Shown here: piece by piece, positions 19,580-28,317 of the stretch
Layout of the letters: every line of letters starts with the position of its first letter
How positions within the stretch are numbered: the stretch's first letter is position 1
NCBI RefSeq assembly: GCF_034347385.1
Contig: NZ_CP133777.1
Span: forward strand, 1,674,001 to 1,738,000
Direction of reading: 5' to 3'
From: Actimicrobium sp. CCC2.4
Lineage (GTDB): Bacteria; Pseudomonadota; Gammaproteobacteria; Burkholderiales; Burkholderiaceae_D
DNA: 64,000 bases
Notes under the pieces: model-generated
What the model saw: the letters and a program-made list of their open reading frames with translations, nothing else
Databases searched by the model: none
Told to the model about the DNA's origin: nothing
Position numbers and translations under genes: made by a program

Positions 19580-19981
19580 ATGGCATCTACTTTTGTTGAG
19601 TTAATCAACGGATTCTGTCGGCTCAAGCAGCTCGATAACCAGGAAGAACTGGCCGCAGGAACACCGTTCGGCATCAATGGTGTTTGCTGCTCATTGATCT
19701 ACAACAAAGCATTGGCTGTCGAGGTGGTTTTTTTGTATGTGGAATACGCCTATGCGCCACTAGACCGCCTCGCCACCATTTATAAAAAGCTACTGCAAAG
19801 AAATCATCAGGATTTCGACGGCCACGGCCCCGGCTACTGCATCTCCCCGACCACCGGAAAAATCGTCGAACTCACCCGACTAGCCTTGCCCGGGCTGACC
19901 CCTGAACTATTAGCAGGGACATTGCTGAAACATGCCGTGCGCCAGCAGCGCTGGTGCGCGCAGACGCTGCCTGGTAACTGA
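19580..19981 (+). CDS. CesT-like type III secretion chaperone (paralogue 2)
   Basis: This 133-residue protein has the same pattern as the chaperone at 18483-18986: FVELINGF, GINGVCCSLIYNK, EVVFLYVEYAYAPLD, IYKKLLQRNHQDF and GYCISPTTGKIVEL. ATG 19580 is chosen over 19565 because GGAAGG sits seven bases upstream. It is transcribed divergently from the short effector-like ORF and has no intact partner next to it on its own strand, so it may serve the short protein or cargo encoded elsewhere. Confidence 0.7.
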   Translation: MASTFVELINGFCRLKQLDNQEELAAGTPFGINGVCCSLIYNKALAVEVVFLYVEYAYAPLDRLATIYKKLLQRNHQDFDGHGPGYCISPTTGKIVELTRLALPGLTPELLAGTLLKHAVRQQRWCAQTLPGN

Positions 19982-20009
19982 CGTTTGTCATTGACCGAGT
20001 GCCAAAAAA

Positions 20010-20070
20010 ATTAGGGTCAGAGTCAATTTAATTCCGTTTATTCCCTTGAAAAATTAGGGTCAGAGTCAAT
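20010..20070 (+). repeat. GGGTCAGAGT repeat, two copies upstream of flhB
   Basis: ATTAGGGTCAGAGTCAAT occurs at 20010-20027 and again at 20053-20070, in direct orientation. Inverted copies lie on the other side of flhB at 21351-21480. Confidence 0.85.
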
Positions 20071-20199
20071 TAATTTTTGGGAATTACTGCGTTTTTCCGT
20101 TCTTGTTTGCTGGATAGAATTTCTTGATTGGTCTGATAATCTCGAACACGGAAATCCGCGTCATGCCGACGCCGGATTCCGGCCAGCAAAGGAGTTGCG

Positions 20200-21339
20200 T
20201 TGTCCGACGAAAGCGACATGGAGAAAACCGAGCCGGCCTCGCAGCAGCGCATTGACAAGGCGCGCGAGAACGGTGACGTACCACGCTCGCGTGAACTGGC
20301 GACGTGTCTGGTGCTGCTGGCCGCGGGGGGCGGACTCTACATCAGCGGTGCCAACATGTTGCGACAGTTGAAGGCAGCGCTGGCATCCGGGCTCACCTTC
20401 GATCGTGGCCAGGCGTTTGATTTCAGTTTGCTGCTGACCCGGTTGGGCAGCCATCTGGGTGACTTGCTACTGGCCTTTGCGCCGCTGGCCGGGATCCTGA
20501 TCCTGGTCGCGCTGGCTTCGCCGTTGCTAATCGGTGGGTGGCTATTTAGTGCCCAGTCGCTGGCACCGAATTTTGGCCGGATGAACCTGTTTTCGGGACT
20601 GCTCAAGATCGTCTCGCTCAATGCGCTGGTGGAACTCGGCAAGGCGGTCGCCAAGGCGGTCATCGTCGGATCGATTGCCTATCTCGTGATGCGCAGCGAG
20701 ATCGATGAAGTGCTCGGATTGATGGTCGAGCCGGCCGAGGCGGGCAGCATGCATATGGCGAAGCTGCTGTTCGTGACCTACATGTTGATCGTCATGGGGC
20801 TGGTCCTGATTGCGGCGGTCGACGCGCCGTATCAGATGTGGAGCTACGCCAAGAAGATGATGATGACGCGCCAGGAAGTGCGCCAGGAAGCCAAGGAATC
20901 CGAGGGTAATCCCGAAATCAAGGCCAAGATCCGTGCCCAGCAACGCGAAATGGCGCGACGCCGGATGATGTCCGAAGTCCCGACTGCCGACGTCGTCGTG
21001 ACCAACCCGACGCACTATGCGGTAGCGCTGCGATACACCGACGGCAAGATGGGGGCGCCGCAAGTCGTCGCCAAGGGTGCCGATGCGGTCGCGGCCAGGA
21101 TTCGCGAACTGGCAGTGGCCAACAACGTGCCGTTGCTCGAAGCGCCGCCACTGGCGCGGGCGCTGTTCAAACATGTCGAACTCGGCGATGCGATCCCCGA
21201 GACCTTGTACACGGCGGTGGCCGAAGTGCTGGCTTACGTCTTTCAGTTGAAAGCCTATAAAAATCAGGGCGGCGATCGCCCCGAAAAGCCAAAGGATATC
21301 GATGTGCCGGCTGGGCTTGATCCGCTTGAAGGCAGTTGA
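20200..21339 (+). CDS. flhB: Flagellar export switch protein FlhB
   Basis: FlhB is the inner-membrane gate and substrate-specificity switch of the flagellar type III export apparatus. The TTG start at 20200 is supported by AAAGGAG five bases upstream and by the standard N-terminus (SDESDMEKTEPASQQRIDKA). The 379 residues have four transmembrane segments and the cytoplasmic tail with the autocleavage motif Asn269-Pro270-Thr271-His272, at the same positions as in the enteric protein. It leads the flhB-flhA-flhF-flhG-fliA-mot cluster but is separated from flhA by 304 bases of repeat-containing sequence. Confidence 0.96.
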   Translation: MSDESDMEKTEPASQQRIDKARENGDVPRSRELATCLVLLAAGGGLYISGANMLRQLKAALASGLTFDRGQAFDFSLLLTRLGSHLGDLLLAFAPLAGILILVALASPLLIGGWLFSAQSLAPNFGRMNLFSGLLKIVSLNALVELGKAVAKAVIVGSIAYLVMRSEIDEVLGLMVEPAEAGSMHMAKLLFVTYMLIVMGLVLIAAVDAPYQMWSYAKKMMMTRQEVRQEAKESEGNPEIKAKIRAQQREMARRRMMSEVPTADVVVTNPTHYAVALRYTDGKMGAPQVVAKGADAVAARIRELAVANNVPLLEAPPLARALFKHVELGDAIPETLYTAVAEVLAYVFQLKAYKNQGGDRPEKPKDIDVPAGLDPLEGS

Positions 21340-21643
21340 TTGGGGCGATGAATTGACTCTGGAATAATTGACTCTGACCCTATTTGATATTTAATAAATC
21401 AACTCTGACCCTAATTTTTTTCTGTTTTTAATTCGACTCTGACCCTATTTGATATTTAATAAATCGACTCTGACCCCAATTCGGTTTCGGTCGTGTTCAT
21501 TGTGTGCAGATTGCGAATACGCTCTGCTTTCCCCTCTTGTTCGCTGGATGGTGTTTCTTCCCTTGGCGCAATAATCTGTTCCATCTGGGGAGTTGCTTTC
21601 ATGTCGATGGCAACGCCGATCCAGCTGATACCGGATTCGCACA
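21340..21643. repeat. GGGTCAGAGT-type repeat array between flhB and flhA
   Basis: This 304-base gap has no gene. It holds inverted copies (ACTCTGACCC) of the repeat found before flhB. A 33-base unit at 21368-21400 recurs at 21433-21465 with one mismatch (65-base period), with further partial copies at 21351, 21401 and 21464. The following 21525-21585 resembles 20093-20150, upstream of flhB, with shared TTGCTGGAT/TCGCTGGAT, TTTCTT and ATAATCT blocks. A mobile repeat family is likely. Confidence 0.8.
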
Positions 21644-23728
21644 ATGAACAGCTTGAAATTGCCACTCTGGATGAGCGGTCCGAACAGCAAGGCGATTGCC
21701 GCACCGATCATCATCATGATGCTGCTGTCGATGATGATCCTGCCGCTGCCGGCGTTCGTGCTGGATATCTTTTTCAGTTTCAATATTGCGCTGTCGATCA
21801 TCGTGTTGCTGACCGCTTTGTACACGGTGCGGCCGCTTGATTTCATGGCGTTTCCGACTGTGCTGCTGGTCAGTACGATGCTGCGGCTGTCGCTCAATGT
21901 GGCGTCGACCCGGGTCGTGCTGACCGAAGGGCATACCGGTCCGGATGCCGCCGGCAAGGTGATCGAGGCGTTTGGTCATTTTCTGATCGGCGGCAATTAC
22001 ACCGTCGGTATCGTGGTCTTCATCATCCTGACCATCATCAATTTCACCGTCGTCACCAAGGGTGCAGGCCGGATCGCTGAAGTCGGCGCGCGCTTTGCAC
22101 TCGATGCGATGCCCGGTAAGCAGATGGCGATCGACGCTGACCTCAATGCCGGATTGATCGCCGAACCCGAAGCCAAACGGCGCCGCACCGAAGTCGCGCA
22201 GGAAGCCGAGTTCTACGGTGCCATGGACGGTGCTTCCAAATACGTGCGCGGCGATGCCGTCGCCGGCATCATCGTGACGGTCATCAACATCGTCGGCGGT
22301 TTGCTGGTCGGCCTGCTGCAGCACGACATGGGTTTCGCCGCGGCCCTCAAAAACTACACGTTGCTGGCTATCGGTGACGGCCTGGTCGCGCAGATTCCAT
22401 CGCTGATCATTTCGACCGCTGCCGGTGTGGTGGTCTCGCGCGTGGCCAGCGATGTCGATATCGGTAGCCAGCTGGTCAACCAGTTGTTCGCCAAACCGCA
22501 AGTGCTGTACATCACCGGTGGCATCATTGGCGGCATGGGACTGATACCCGGCATGCCGCACGTGGCGTTCATTTTCTTGGGTGCGTTGCTGGCTGCGGCC
22601 GGGCACGCTGCTTCCAAGCGCAATGCTGCCCCGGCCGAAGCCGTCGCCGAACCGGTTGCTGCCGCCGCGCCGGTCGAGAACGAAGAAGCCACCTGGCAAG
22701 ACATCGTGCCGGTCGACATGCTGGGCCTCGAAGTCGGTTATCGCCTGATCCCGCTGGTCGACAAGACCCAGAGTGGCGACCTGCTCAAGCGCATCAAGGG
22801 CATCCGCAAAAAATTCGCGCAGGAGGTCGGTTTTCTGTCGCCGCCCGTCCATATCCGCGACAACCTGGAGCTCAAGCCATCGTCGTACCGGATCACGCTC
22901 AAGGGTGTCGAAGTCGGCACCGGCGAAGCCCATACCGGTCAGTTCCTGGCGATCAATCCGGGCATGGTTACCGGCACGCTGGCCGGCGCACCGACCACCG
23001 ATCCGGCCTTCGGGCTGCCGGCTGTGTGGATCGATGCCGCAATGCGCGAGCAGGCCCAGACCATGGGCTACACCGTGGTTGATGCCGGCACCGTGGTCGC
23101 GACGCACCTCAACCATCTGATCACGTCGCATGCGGCCGAGCTGCTCGGTCGCCAGGAAGTCCAGCAATTGCTCGACCACCTCGCCAAGGAAATGCCGAAG
23201 CTGGTCGAAGATCTGGTGCCGAAAATGGTGTCGATCTCGACGCTGCAAAAAGTCTTGCAGAATCTGCTCAATGAAGGCGTCCACATCCGCGACATGCGCA
23301 CCATCATCGAATGCCTGGCCGAGCAGTCATCGCAGGTGCAGGAAGCCAACGAGCTGACCGCGCTGGTACGGATCGCACTGGGCCGGGCCATCGTCCAGGA
23401 TATTTTCCCCGGGACCAACGAGCTGTCGGTCATGGCGCTGGATAACCGGCTGGAACGCTTGCTGATGCAGGCGCTGCAGGCCAGTGGTCCGGATGGTGCC
23501 GGCATCGAGCCTGGCCTGGCCGATACCTTGCAATACCAGACCCAGCAAGCAGCCCAGCATCAGGAGCAGCTCGGTCTGACGCCGGTGCTGCTGGTGCCGG
23601 CGCCGTTGCGGGCGCTGCTGTCGCGCTTCCTGCGCCGCGCACTGCCGCAGCTCAAAGTCCTGTCGCACGCCGAATTACCCGATACAAAGACGATTAAAGT
23701 CACCAGCCTGGTTGGAGCTCAAGCATGA
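21644..23728 (+). CDS. flhA: Flagellar export protein FlhA
   Basis: FlhA is the large inner-membrane component of the flagellar export gate. It forms the nonameric cytoplasmic ring that docks chaperone-substrate complexes. The 694 residues fit the family. The N-terminal half contains about eight membrane helices and the FHIPEP-family signature region (TKGAGRIAEVGARFALDAMPGKQMAIDADLN, in parts). The C-terminal half has DMLGLEVGYRLIPLVD and the domain ending KVLSHAELPDTKTIKV. The stop overlaps the flhF start (ATGA), so they are translationally coupled. Confidence 0.97.
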   Translation: MNSLKLPLWMSGPNSKAIAAPIIIMMLLSMMILPLPAFVLDIFFSFNIALSIIVLLTALYTVRPLDFMAFPTVLLVSTMLRLSLNVASTRVVLTEGHTGPDAAGKVIEAFGHFLIGGNYTVGIVVFIILTIINFTVVTKGAGRIAEVGARFALDAMPGKQMAIDADLNAGLIAEPEAKRRRTEVAQEAEFYGAMDGASKYVRGDAVAGIIVTVINIVGGLLVGLLQHDMGFAAALKNYTLLAIGDGLVAQIPSLIISTAAGVVVSRVASDVDIGSQLVNQLFAKPQVLYITGGIIGGMGLIPGMPHVAFIFLGALLAAAGHAASKRNAAPAEAVAEPVAAAAPVENEEATWQDIVPVDMLGLEVGYRLIPLVDKTQSGDLLKRIKGIRKKFAQEVGFLSPPVHIRDNLELKPSSYRITLKGVEVGTGEAHTGQFLAINPGMVTGTLAGAPTTDPAFGLPAVWIDAAMREQAQTMGYTVVDAGTVVATHLNHLITSHAAELLGRQEVQQLLDHLAKEMPKLVEDLVPKMVSISTLQKVLQNLLNEGVHIRDMRTIIECLAEQSSQVQEANELTALVRIALGRAIVQDIFPGTNELSVMALDNRLERLLMQALQASGPDGAGIEPGLADTLQYQTQQAAQHQEQLGLTPVLLVPAPLRALLSRFLRRALPQLKVLSHAELPDTKTIKVTSLVGAQA

Positions 23729-25056
23729 ACGTGAAAAAATTCACCGCAAGCAGTTCGCGCGATGCACTGCGTCAAGTCCGTGAAGCACTTGGTCCGGATG
23801 CCGTGATCCTGTCGAACCGCAACATTAATGGCCTCGTCGAAATCCTGGCGCTGGCCAGCGAAGACATGTCGTCGCTGGCCGCGCCGGTGATCGAGAAGGA
23901 AACACTGGCCGCGCAAGTCGCCTTGCCGGCGCAGGAGGCGACGATGCTGTCAGCCTTCGCCAAGCGGCGCACCGAATTCAAGGCCGATACCGACCAGGCG
24001 TCCGGCCTGGCCGGCGCACTGGAGCAGTCGCAACAGTCGCGCGATGCCCGTGTTCCCGAGCCGGCTGCGCCCATCAGCGTGCTGCGTGAGATGGCAGAAA
24101 TGATGAACGAGTTGCGCTCGATGCGGACCATGATGGAGTCGCAGTTTTCCGAGTTGTCGTGGTCGTCGCAGCAAAAGCGCGAGCCGGTAAAAGCCGTGAT
24201 CCTGCGCGAATTGCTGGCCGCCGGATTCAGTGCCAGCCTGTCGCGTTACCTGATCGAAAACCTGCCGGCCGGTGGCACGGCTGCTGCCGGCATGAGCTGG
24301 ATCAAGACCGTCATGGCGCGCAACATCAATGCGATTGCCGATGAAAGCGCGATGCTCGAGCAGGGCGGTGTGTTTGCCCTGGTCGGCCCGACCGGTGTCG
24401 GCAAAACCACCACGACCGCCAAGCTGGCAGCCCGCTGCGTGATGCGTCACGGTCCCGGCAAGCTGGCCCTGATCACCACCGATGGCTATCGTATCGGCGG
24501 CTACGAGCAGCTGCGCATCTACGGCAAGATCCTTGGCGTGATGGTGCATTCGGTCAAGGACGAGTCGGACCTGCGCATCGCCCTCGATGAACTCAAAAAT
24601 AAACATACGGTGCTCATCGATACGGTTGGTGTCAGCCAGCGCGACCACATGGTGACCGAACAGGTCGCGATGCTGCAGGGTGCGGGTTCGCGCGTCAAGC
24701 GGCTGCTGTGCCTCAATGCCACCTCGACCGGCGAGACCTTGAATGAAGTCGTGCGTGCCTATCAGGGCAGCGGGCTGGCTGGTTGCGTGATGACCAAGCT
24801 CGATGAAGCCGCCACCATCGGCAGCGTGCTTGATGTCGTGATCCGCCAGAAGCTCAACCTGTTTTATGTCGCCAACGGCCAGCGCGTGCCGGAAGATCTG
24901 CACGTCGCCAACAAGCAGTATCTGGTCGACCGCGCCTTCAAGCTCAAGCGCGAAAGCAAGCCGTTCCAGTTCACCGATGCCGAATTGCCGCTGGTGATGG
25001 GTGGTACCACCCGCGCCTCGAATGACAAGTCTCTGCGCGAGGTGCACCTTGGCTAG
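23725..25056 (+). CDS. flhF: Flagellar SRP-like GTPase FlhF
   Basis: FlhF is an SRP-family GTPase that sets flagellar position and number. The 443-residue protein has an N-terminal MNVKKFTASSSRDALRQVRE segment, a variable linker, a helical N domain, and a G domain with P-loop GPTGVGKT (Gly221-Thr228), the TTDGYRIGGYEQLRIYG segment, DTVGVSQRD and MTKLDEAATIGSVL. It overlaps flhA by four bases and flhG by eight. Together with FlhG it suggests polar flagellation, by analogy with Vibrio and Pseudomonas. Confidence 0.96.
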   Translation: MNVKKFTASSSRDALRQVREALGPDAVILSNRNINGLVEILALASEDMSSLAAPVIEKETLAAQVALPAQEATMLSAFAKRRTEFKADTDQASGLAGALEQSQQSRDARVPEPAAPISVLREMAEMMNELRSMRTMMESQFSELSWSSQQKREPVKAVILRELLAAGFSASLSRYLIENLPAGGTAAAGMSWIKTVMARNINAIADESAMLEQGGVFALVGPTGVGKTTTTAKLAARCVMRHGPGKLALITTDGYRIGGYEQLRIYGKILGVMVHSVKDESDLRIALDELKNKHTVLIDTVGVSQRDHMVTEQVAMLQGAGSRVKRLLCLNATSTGETLNEVVRAYQGSGLAGCVMTKLDEAATIGSVLDVVIRQKLNLFYVANGQRVPEDLHVANKQYLVDRAFKLKRESKPFQFTDAELPLVMGGTTRASNDKSLREVHLG

Positions 25057-25873
25057 TTTTTCCACCGACCAGGCCGAAGGCTTGCGTCGCATGCTGGCAG
25101 GGCCGAAGCCACGCGTTGTCAGTTTTGTCTCCGCACTCGGTACCGAAGAAAAATCCGGCACGCTGGTCAACCTGGCTGCCTCGCTCACACGCACGGGCAG
25201 CGACGTGCTGCTGCTCGATGCCTGTTCAGCGTCGAACGGACTGGCCAACCGGCTCGGTGCGGCGCGCGCGGCAACGCTGATGCAAGTGGCGCGGCAGGAG
25301 CGCGGCCTCAATGAAGTCGTGCAAACACTGGCGCAGGGTTTTGGCGTCGCCACGCTGGCGCGTGAGAATTTGCGCAGCGCGATGCAGGACGTCGACCAGG
25401 CCCGGCGTCTGTCAAATGCGTTCGGCGTATTGGCGACCCAGCATGACATCGTGTTAGTCGATGCCGAGCTCGACGGCGATGACAGTTTTGTGTTGCCTGC
25501 CATGCGGCGTGGCGAGATTGTCGTGCAGGTGTCAAGCAGCGGTAGCTCGATCACGGCGGCGTATGCGATCATCAAGCGCTTGAGCGCGCAACTGGGTCGC
25601 CGGCCGTTCGGTATTCTGGTCACTGGTGCCAGCGAGCGCGAAGCGCAGCAGGTGTTTGCCAACATGGCGCAGGCGGCCAGCCGTTACCTGGCACTGGAAC
25701 TGACGTCGATCGGATCGGTGCCGGTCGACGCTGACCTCAAGCGCGCCGCGCAACTGGGCCGGTCGGTCATCGATGCGTTCCCGATGGCGCTGGCCTCGGT
25801 GGCATTTCGCCGGTTGGCCGGTCAGTTTGCCGGCGGGGAGTCCGGTGGCGCGGGCATGCCCGAATTCGCCTGA
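25049..25873 (+). CDS. flhG: Flagellar number regulator FlhG/FleN (MinD-like) with a degenerate P-loop
   Basis: FlhG is a MinD-type ATPase that limits flagellar number together with FlhF. The TTG at 25049 is preferred (GAGGTG five bases upstream, overlapping the flhF stop); the frame is open from 25001. The 274 residues keep the MinD-like pattern (SALG...LVNLAASLTRTGSDVLLLDAC). The Walker A region reads GTEEKSGTLVNLAA, so the usual glycines are replaced and only Lys35-Ser36 remain. Burkholderiales FlhG proteins often have altered P-loops, but this one is extreme. Position between flhF and fliA supports the call. Confidence 0.88.
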   Translation: MASFSTDQAEGLRRMLAGPKPRVVSFVSALGTEEKSGTLVNLAASLTRTGSDVLLLDACSASNGLANRLGAARAATLMQVARQERGLNEVVQTLAQGFGVATLARENLRSAMQDVDQARRLSNAFGVLATQHDIVLVDAELDGDDSFVLPAMRRGEIVVQVSSSGSSITAAYAIIKRLSAQLGRRPFGILVTGASEREAQQVFANMAQAASRYLALELTSIGSVPVDADLKRAAQLGRSVIDAFPMALASVAFRRLAGQFAGGESGGAGMPEFA

Positions 25874-25903
25874 CCAGCGTCATTACAAGATTCTTGGAGT
25901 TTC

Positions 25904-26638
25904 ATGTACACACCTAGCGGAAAATCGGACAAGAACGATCTGCTGGTCCAGCACGCCCCGCTGGTCAAGCGGCTCGCGCATCAGATGAAAGCGAAACTGC
26001 CGCCCAGTGTGGAAGTCGACGATCTGATCCAGGCCGGCATGATCGGCCTGTTCGACGCCATCAACCGCTACGAAGACACGCACGGCGCGCAGTTCGAAAC
26101 CTATGCAGTACAGCGCATTCGCGGTTCGATGCTCGACGAATTGCGCAGCAGCGACTGGCTGCCGCGCAGCATGCGCCAGAACATGCGCAAGATCGAAGTG
26201 GCGATGCAGGCCTTGCAGCAAAAGCTGGGTCGTGCACCGCTCGAAGCCGAAGTCGCCAGGCACATGAAGCTGTCGCTGGCCGAGTACCAGAATCTGCTCG
26301 GCGAGGGCGGTGGCCATCAGCTGGTGTACTACGAGGATTTCCATGACAGCTCCGAAGGCAACGAGCATTTTCTGGATCGCTATTGCACCGACCTGTCTGA
26401 CAATCCGCTGCAGGCCCTGCTCAATGCCGGCTTTCGTGATGCCGTCATCCGTGCCATCGAAGCCTTGCCCGAGCGCGAAAAAATCCTGATGGGCCTGTAC
26501 TACGAACAGGAAATGAACCTCAAGGAAATCGGTGCCGTGCTCGGTGTTACCGAGTCCCGTATCTCGCAACTGCATAGCCAGGCGATCGCCCGGATGCGCG
26601 CTTTCCTCAGGGAGAAAACATGGACTGGGGTAGCGTAG
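25904..26638 (+). CDS. fliA: Flagellar sigma factor FliA (sigma 28)
   Basis: FliA is the sigma factor for late flagellar and chemotaxis genes. The 244 residues show region 2 (VDDLIQAGMIGLFDAINRYED, in parts, with FETYAVQRIRGSMLDELR), region 3, and region 4 with the helix-turn-helix NLKEIGAVLGVTESRISQLHSQA. Length and order are standard. Its 3' end overlaps the motC-like gene by 19 bases, so these genes form one unit. No flgM is visible nearby. Confidence 0.96.
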   Translation: MYTPSGKSDKNDLLVQHAPLVKRLAHQMKAKLPPSVEVDDLIQAGMIGLFDAINRYEDTHGAQFETYAVQRIRGSMLDELRSSDWLPRSMRQNMRKIEVAMQALQQKLGRAPLEAEVARHMKLSLAEYQNLLGEGGGHQLVYYEDFHDSSEGNEHFLDRYCTDLSDNPLQALLNAGFRDAVIRAIEALPEREKILMGLYYEQEMNLKEIGAVLGVTESRISQLHSQAIARMRAFLREKTWTGVA

Positions 26639-27360
26639 CCGGGCTGGTCCTGGCATTGCTCGGCATTCTGGTCGGGCAATTGCTGGAAGGCGGCAGACTG
26701 GGTTCGCTGGTGCAGCCGACCGCGTTCGTCATCGTGATGGTCGGCACCTTCGGGGCAGTGCTGCTGCAGAGCGGCTGGCCGACGGTCAAGCGCGGCCTGC
26801 GCATGGCTGGTGCCGCCTTCCGCAACCAGCCGGACCTGCATCGCCTGCACGCCGCCGATGTCGCGATGTGGAGCCAGACCGCGCGCCGCGAAGGCTTGCT
26901 GAGCCTGGAGCGCTTCATGGATAACAGTGACGATCCCTTCATCACCAAAGGCTTGCGTCTGCTCACCGATGGCATCGATCCGTACAAGCTGCGCGAAATT
27001 CTCGGCATCGAGATCAGCAGCTACGAAACACGCGAGCGCAAGGCCGCGCGCATCTGGGATGCGGCCGGCGGCTATGCCCCGACCATCGGCATCCTCGGGG
27101 CCGTGCTGGGCCTGATCCACGTGATGGAAAACCTGTCCGATCCGAGCCGGCTCGGTGCCGGTATCGCCGTCGCGTTTGTCGCCACGATCTACGGGGTCGG
27201 GCTGGCCAACCTGGTGTTCCTGCCGATAGGCGGCAAGCTCAAGAGCGCCGTCAACGACGAAGTCACGCGCCTGGAAATGCTGGCCGACGCCTTCTGCTGC
27301 ATCGCCGCCGGTGACAATCCGATCTCGATCGAGGAACGCATGAAAGCCTACGAGCGCTAG
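26620..27360 (+). CDS. motC: Flagellar motor stator protein MotC (MotA family)
   Basis: This is a proton-channel stator subunit of the flagellar motor. The 246 residues have four membrane segments, the first MDWGSVAGLVLALLGILVGQ. They also carry the MotA/PomA-family segment AAGGYAPTIGILGAVLGLIHVMENL and a cytoplasmic loop with the charged RREGLLSLE region. The symbol follows the Pseudomonas fliA-motC-motD order. It overlaps fliA and is followed immediately by motD. It may be one of two stator sets in this organism. Confidence 0.92.
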   Translation: MDWGSVAGLVLALLGILVGQLLEGGRLGSLVQPTAFVIVMVGTFGAVLLQSGWPTVKRGLRMAGAAFRNQPDLHRLHAADVAMWSQTARREGLLSLERFMDNSDDPFITKGLRLLTDGIDPYKLREILGIEISSYETRERKAARIWDAAGGYAPTIGILGAVLGLIHVMENLSDPSRLGAGIAVAFVATIYGVGLANLVFLPIGGKLKSAVNDEVTRLEMLADAFCCIAAGDNPISIEERMKAYER

Positions 27361-27363
27361 CCC

Positions 27364-28179
27364 GTGATGAACAAATACCGCGAACCGCCCAGCCCGACCG
27401 CGCGCAGCCGCAAGCACTTCGACGACGACGCCCCCAGCCATGACCGCTGGCTGATTTCGTATGCCGATTTCATTACGTTGCTGTTTGCGTTCTTTGTCGT
27501 GATGTACGCGATTTCATCGGTCAACAATGGCAAGTACCGGGTGCTGTCGAATTCGCTGGGTGCGGCTTTTGGCAGTGCGCCTATCCGCATCGTACCAACG
27601 GTGCCGGTCGAGCCGCCGTCGGTGCTGCCGGGCCGTCCGCCAGCGGCCGAGCGGCAGCGCATCGAATTGCTGCGACGTGAAAAAGAAAGCATGACCAGCA
27701 TCGCGCGCGACATCCTCAATGTGCTGTCGCCGCTGATCAGTTCGGGCAAAGTGCGGGTCACGCAGACCAGTCGTGGCGTGAGCGTCGAGATCAATGCCAG
27801 TGTGTTGTTCGCCCCCGGCGAAGCGAGCCTCACGAGCGAATCCGGCGCGGCATTGAGCGCGATCGCGCAAGTGCTCAGCCAGGATACCCACGCGATCCAG
27901 ATCGAAGGGCATACCGACAATCTGCCGATCGGCAACGCCACGTTTCCATCGAATTGGGAATTGTCGAGCGTGCGTGCCAGCAGCGTGGTGCGCCTGTTCG
28001 CCAATAACGGCATTGCCGGCAATCGCCTGACAGCCGTCGGTCACGGATCGAACAAACCTGTCGGCAGCAACGACACACCGGAAGGACGGGTGCGTAATCG
28101 CCGCGTCGAGGTGTTGATTCTGGCGACCTTGCCGGAGGTCGTGACGGAAGTGCCGCTGCCGGCCGGGACTGCGCCCTAG
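27364..28179 (+). CDS. motD: Flagellar motor stator protein MotD (MotB family)
   Basis: This is the peptidoglycan-anchored partner of MotC. The 271-residue frame starts GTG-ATG at 27364; ATG 27367 is equally possible. The single membrane helix has the MotB signature WLISYADFITLLFAFFVVMY, with the proton-binding Asp in YADF. After a Pro-rich linker, the C-terminal OmpA-like domain has IQIEGHTDNLPI, WELSSVRASSVVR and NRRVEVLI, which bind peptidoglycan. It closes the flagellar cluster of this window. Confidence 0.94.
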   Translation: MMNKYREPPSPTARSRKHFDDDAPSHDRWLISYADFITLLFAFFVVMYAISSVNNGKYRVLSNSLGAAFGSAPIRIVPTVPVEPPSVLPGRPPAAERQRIELLRREKESMTSIARDILNVLSPLISSGKVRVTQTSRGVSVEINASVLFAPGEASLTSESGAALSAIAQVLSQDTHAIQIEGHTDNLPIGNATFPSNWELSSVRASSVVRLFANNGIAGNRLTAVGHGSNKPVGSNDTPEGRVRNRRVEVLILATLPEVVTEVPLPAGTAP

Positions 28180-28317
28180 CCGGTAGTGCCTATGTTCGGT
28201 AGCGAACGGAACTTTTGCTTTCCGGTTGCTAAGATGCGAATAAGCAATGGGCCGGATGAATCTGCATCAGCAGCCGTCACTGTCGGCCCGTTCCTCACCA
28301 GACTAGAGGATCACACC

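Noticed and set aside
21599-23284. Long minus-strand open frame opposite flhA, and similar long antisense frames opposite mdtB, mdtC and clpB
   Set aside because: They are shadows of GC-rich genes: His/Arg/Asp-rich composition, no domain features, and clear family proteins on the other strand.
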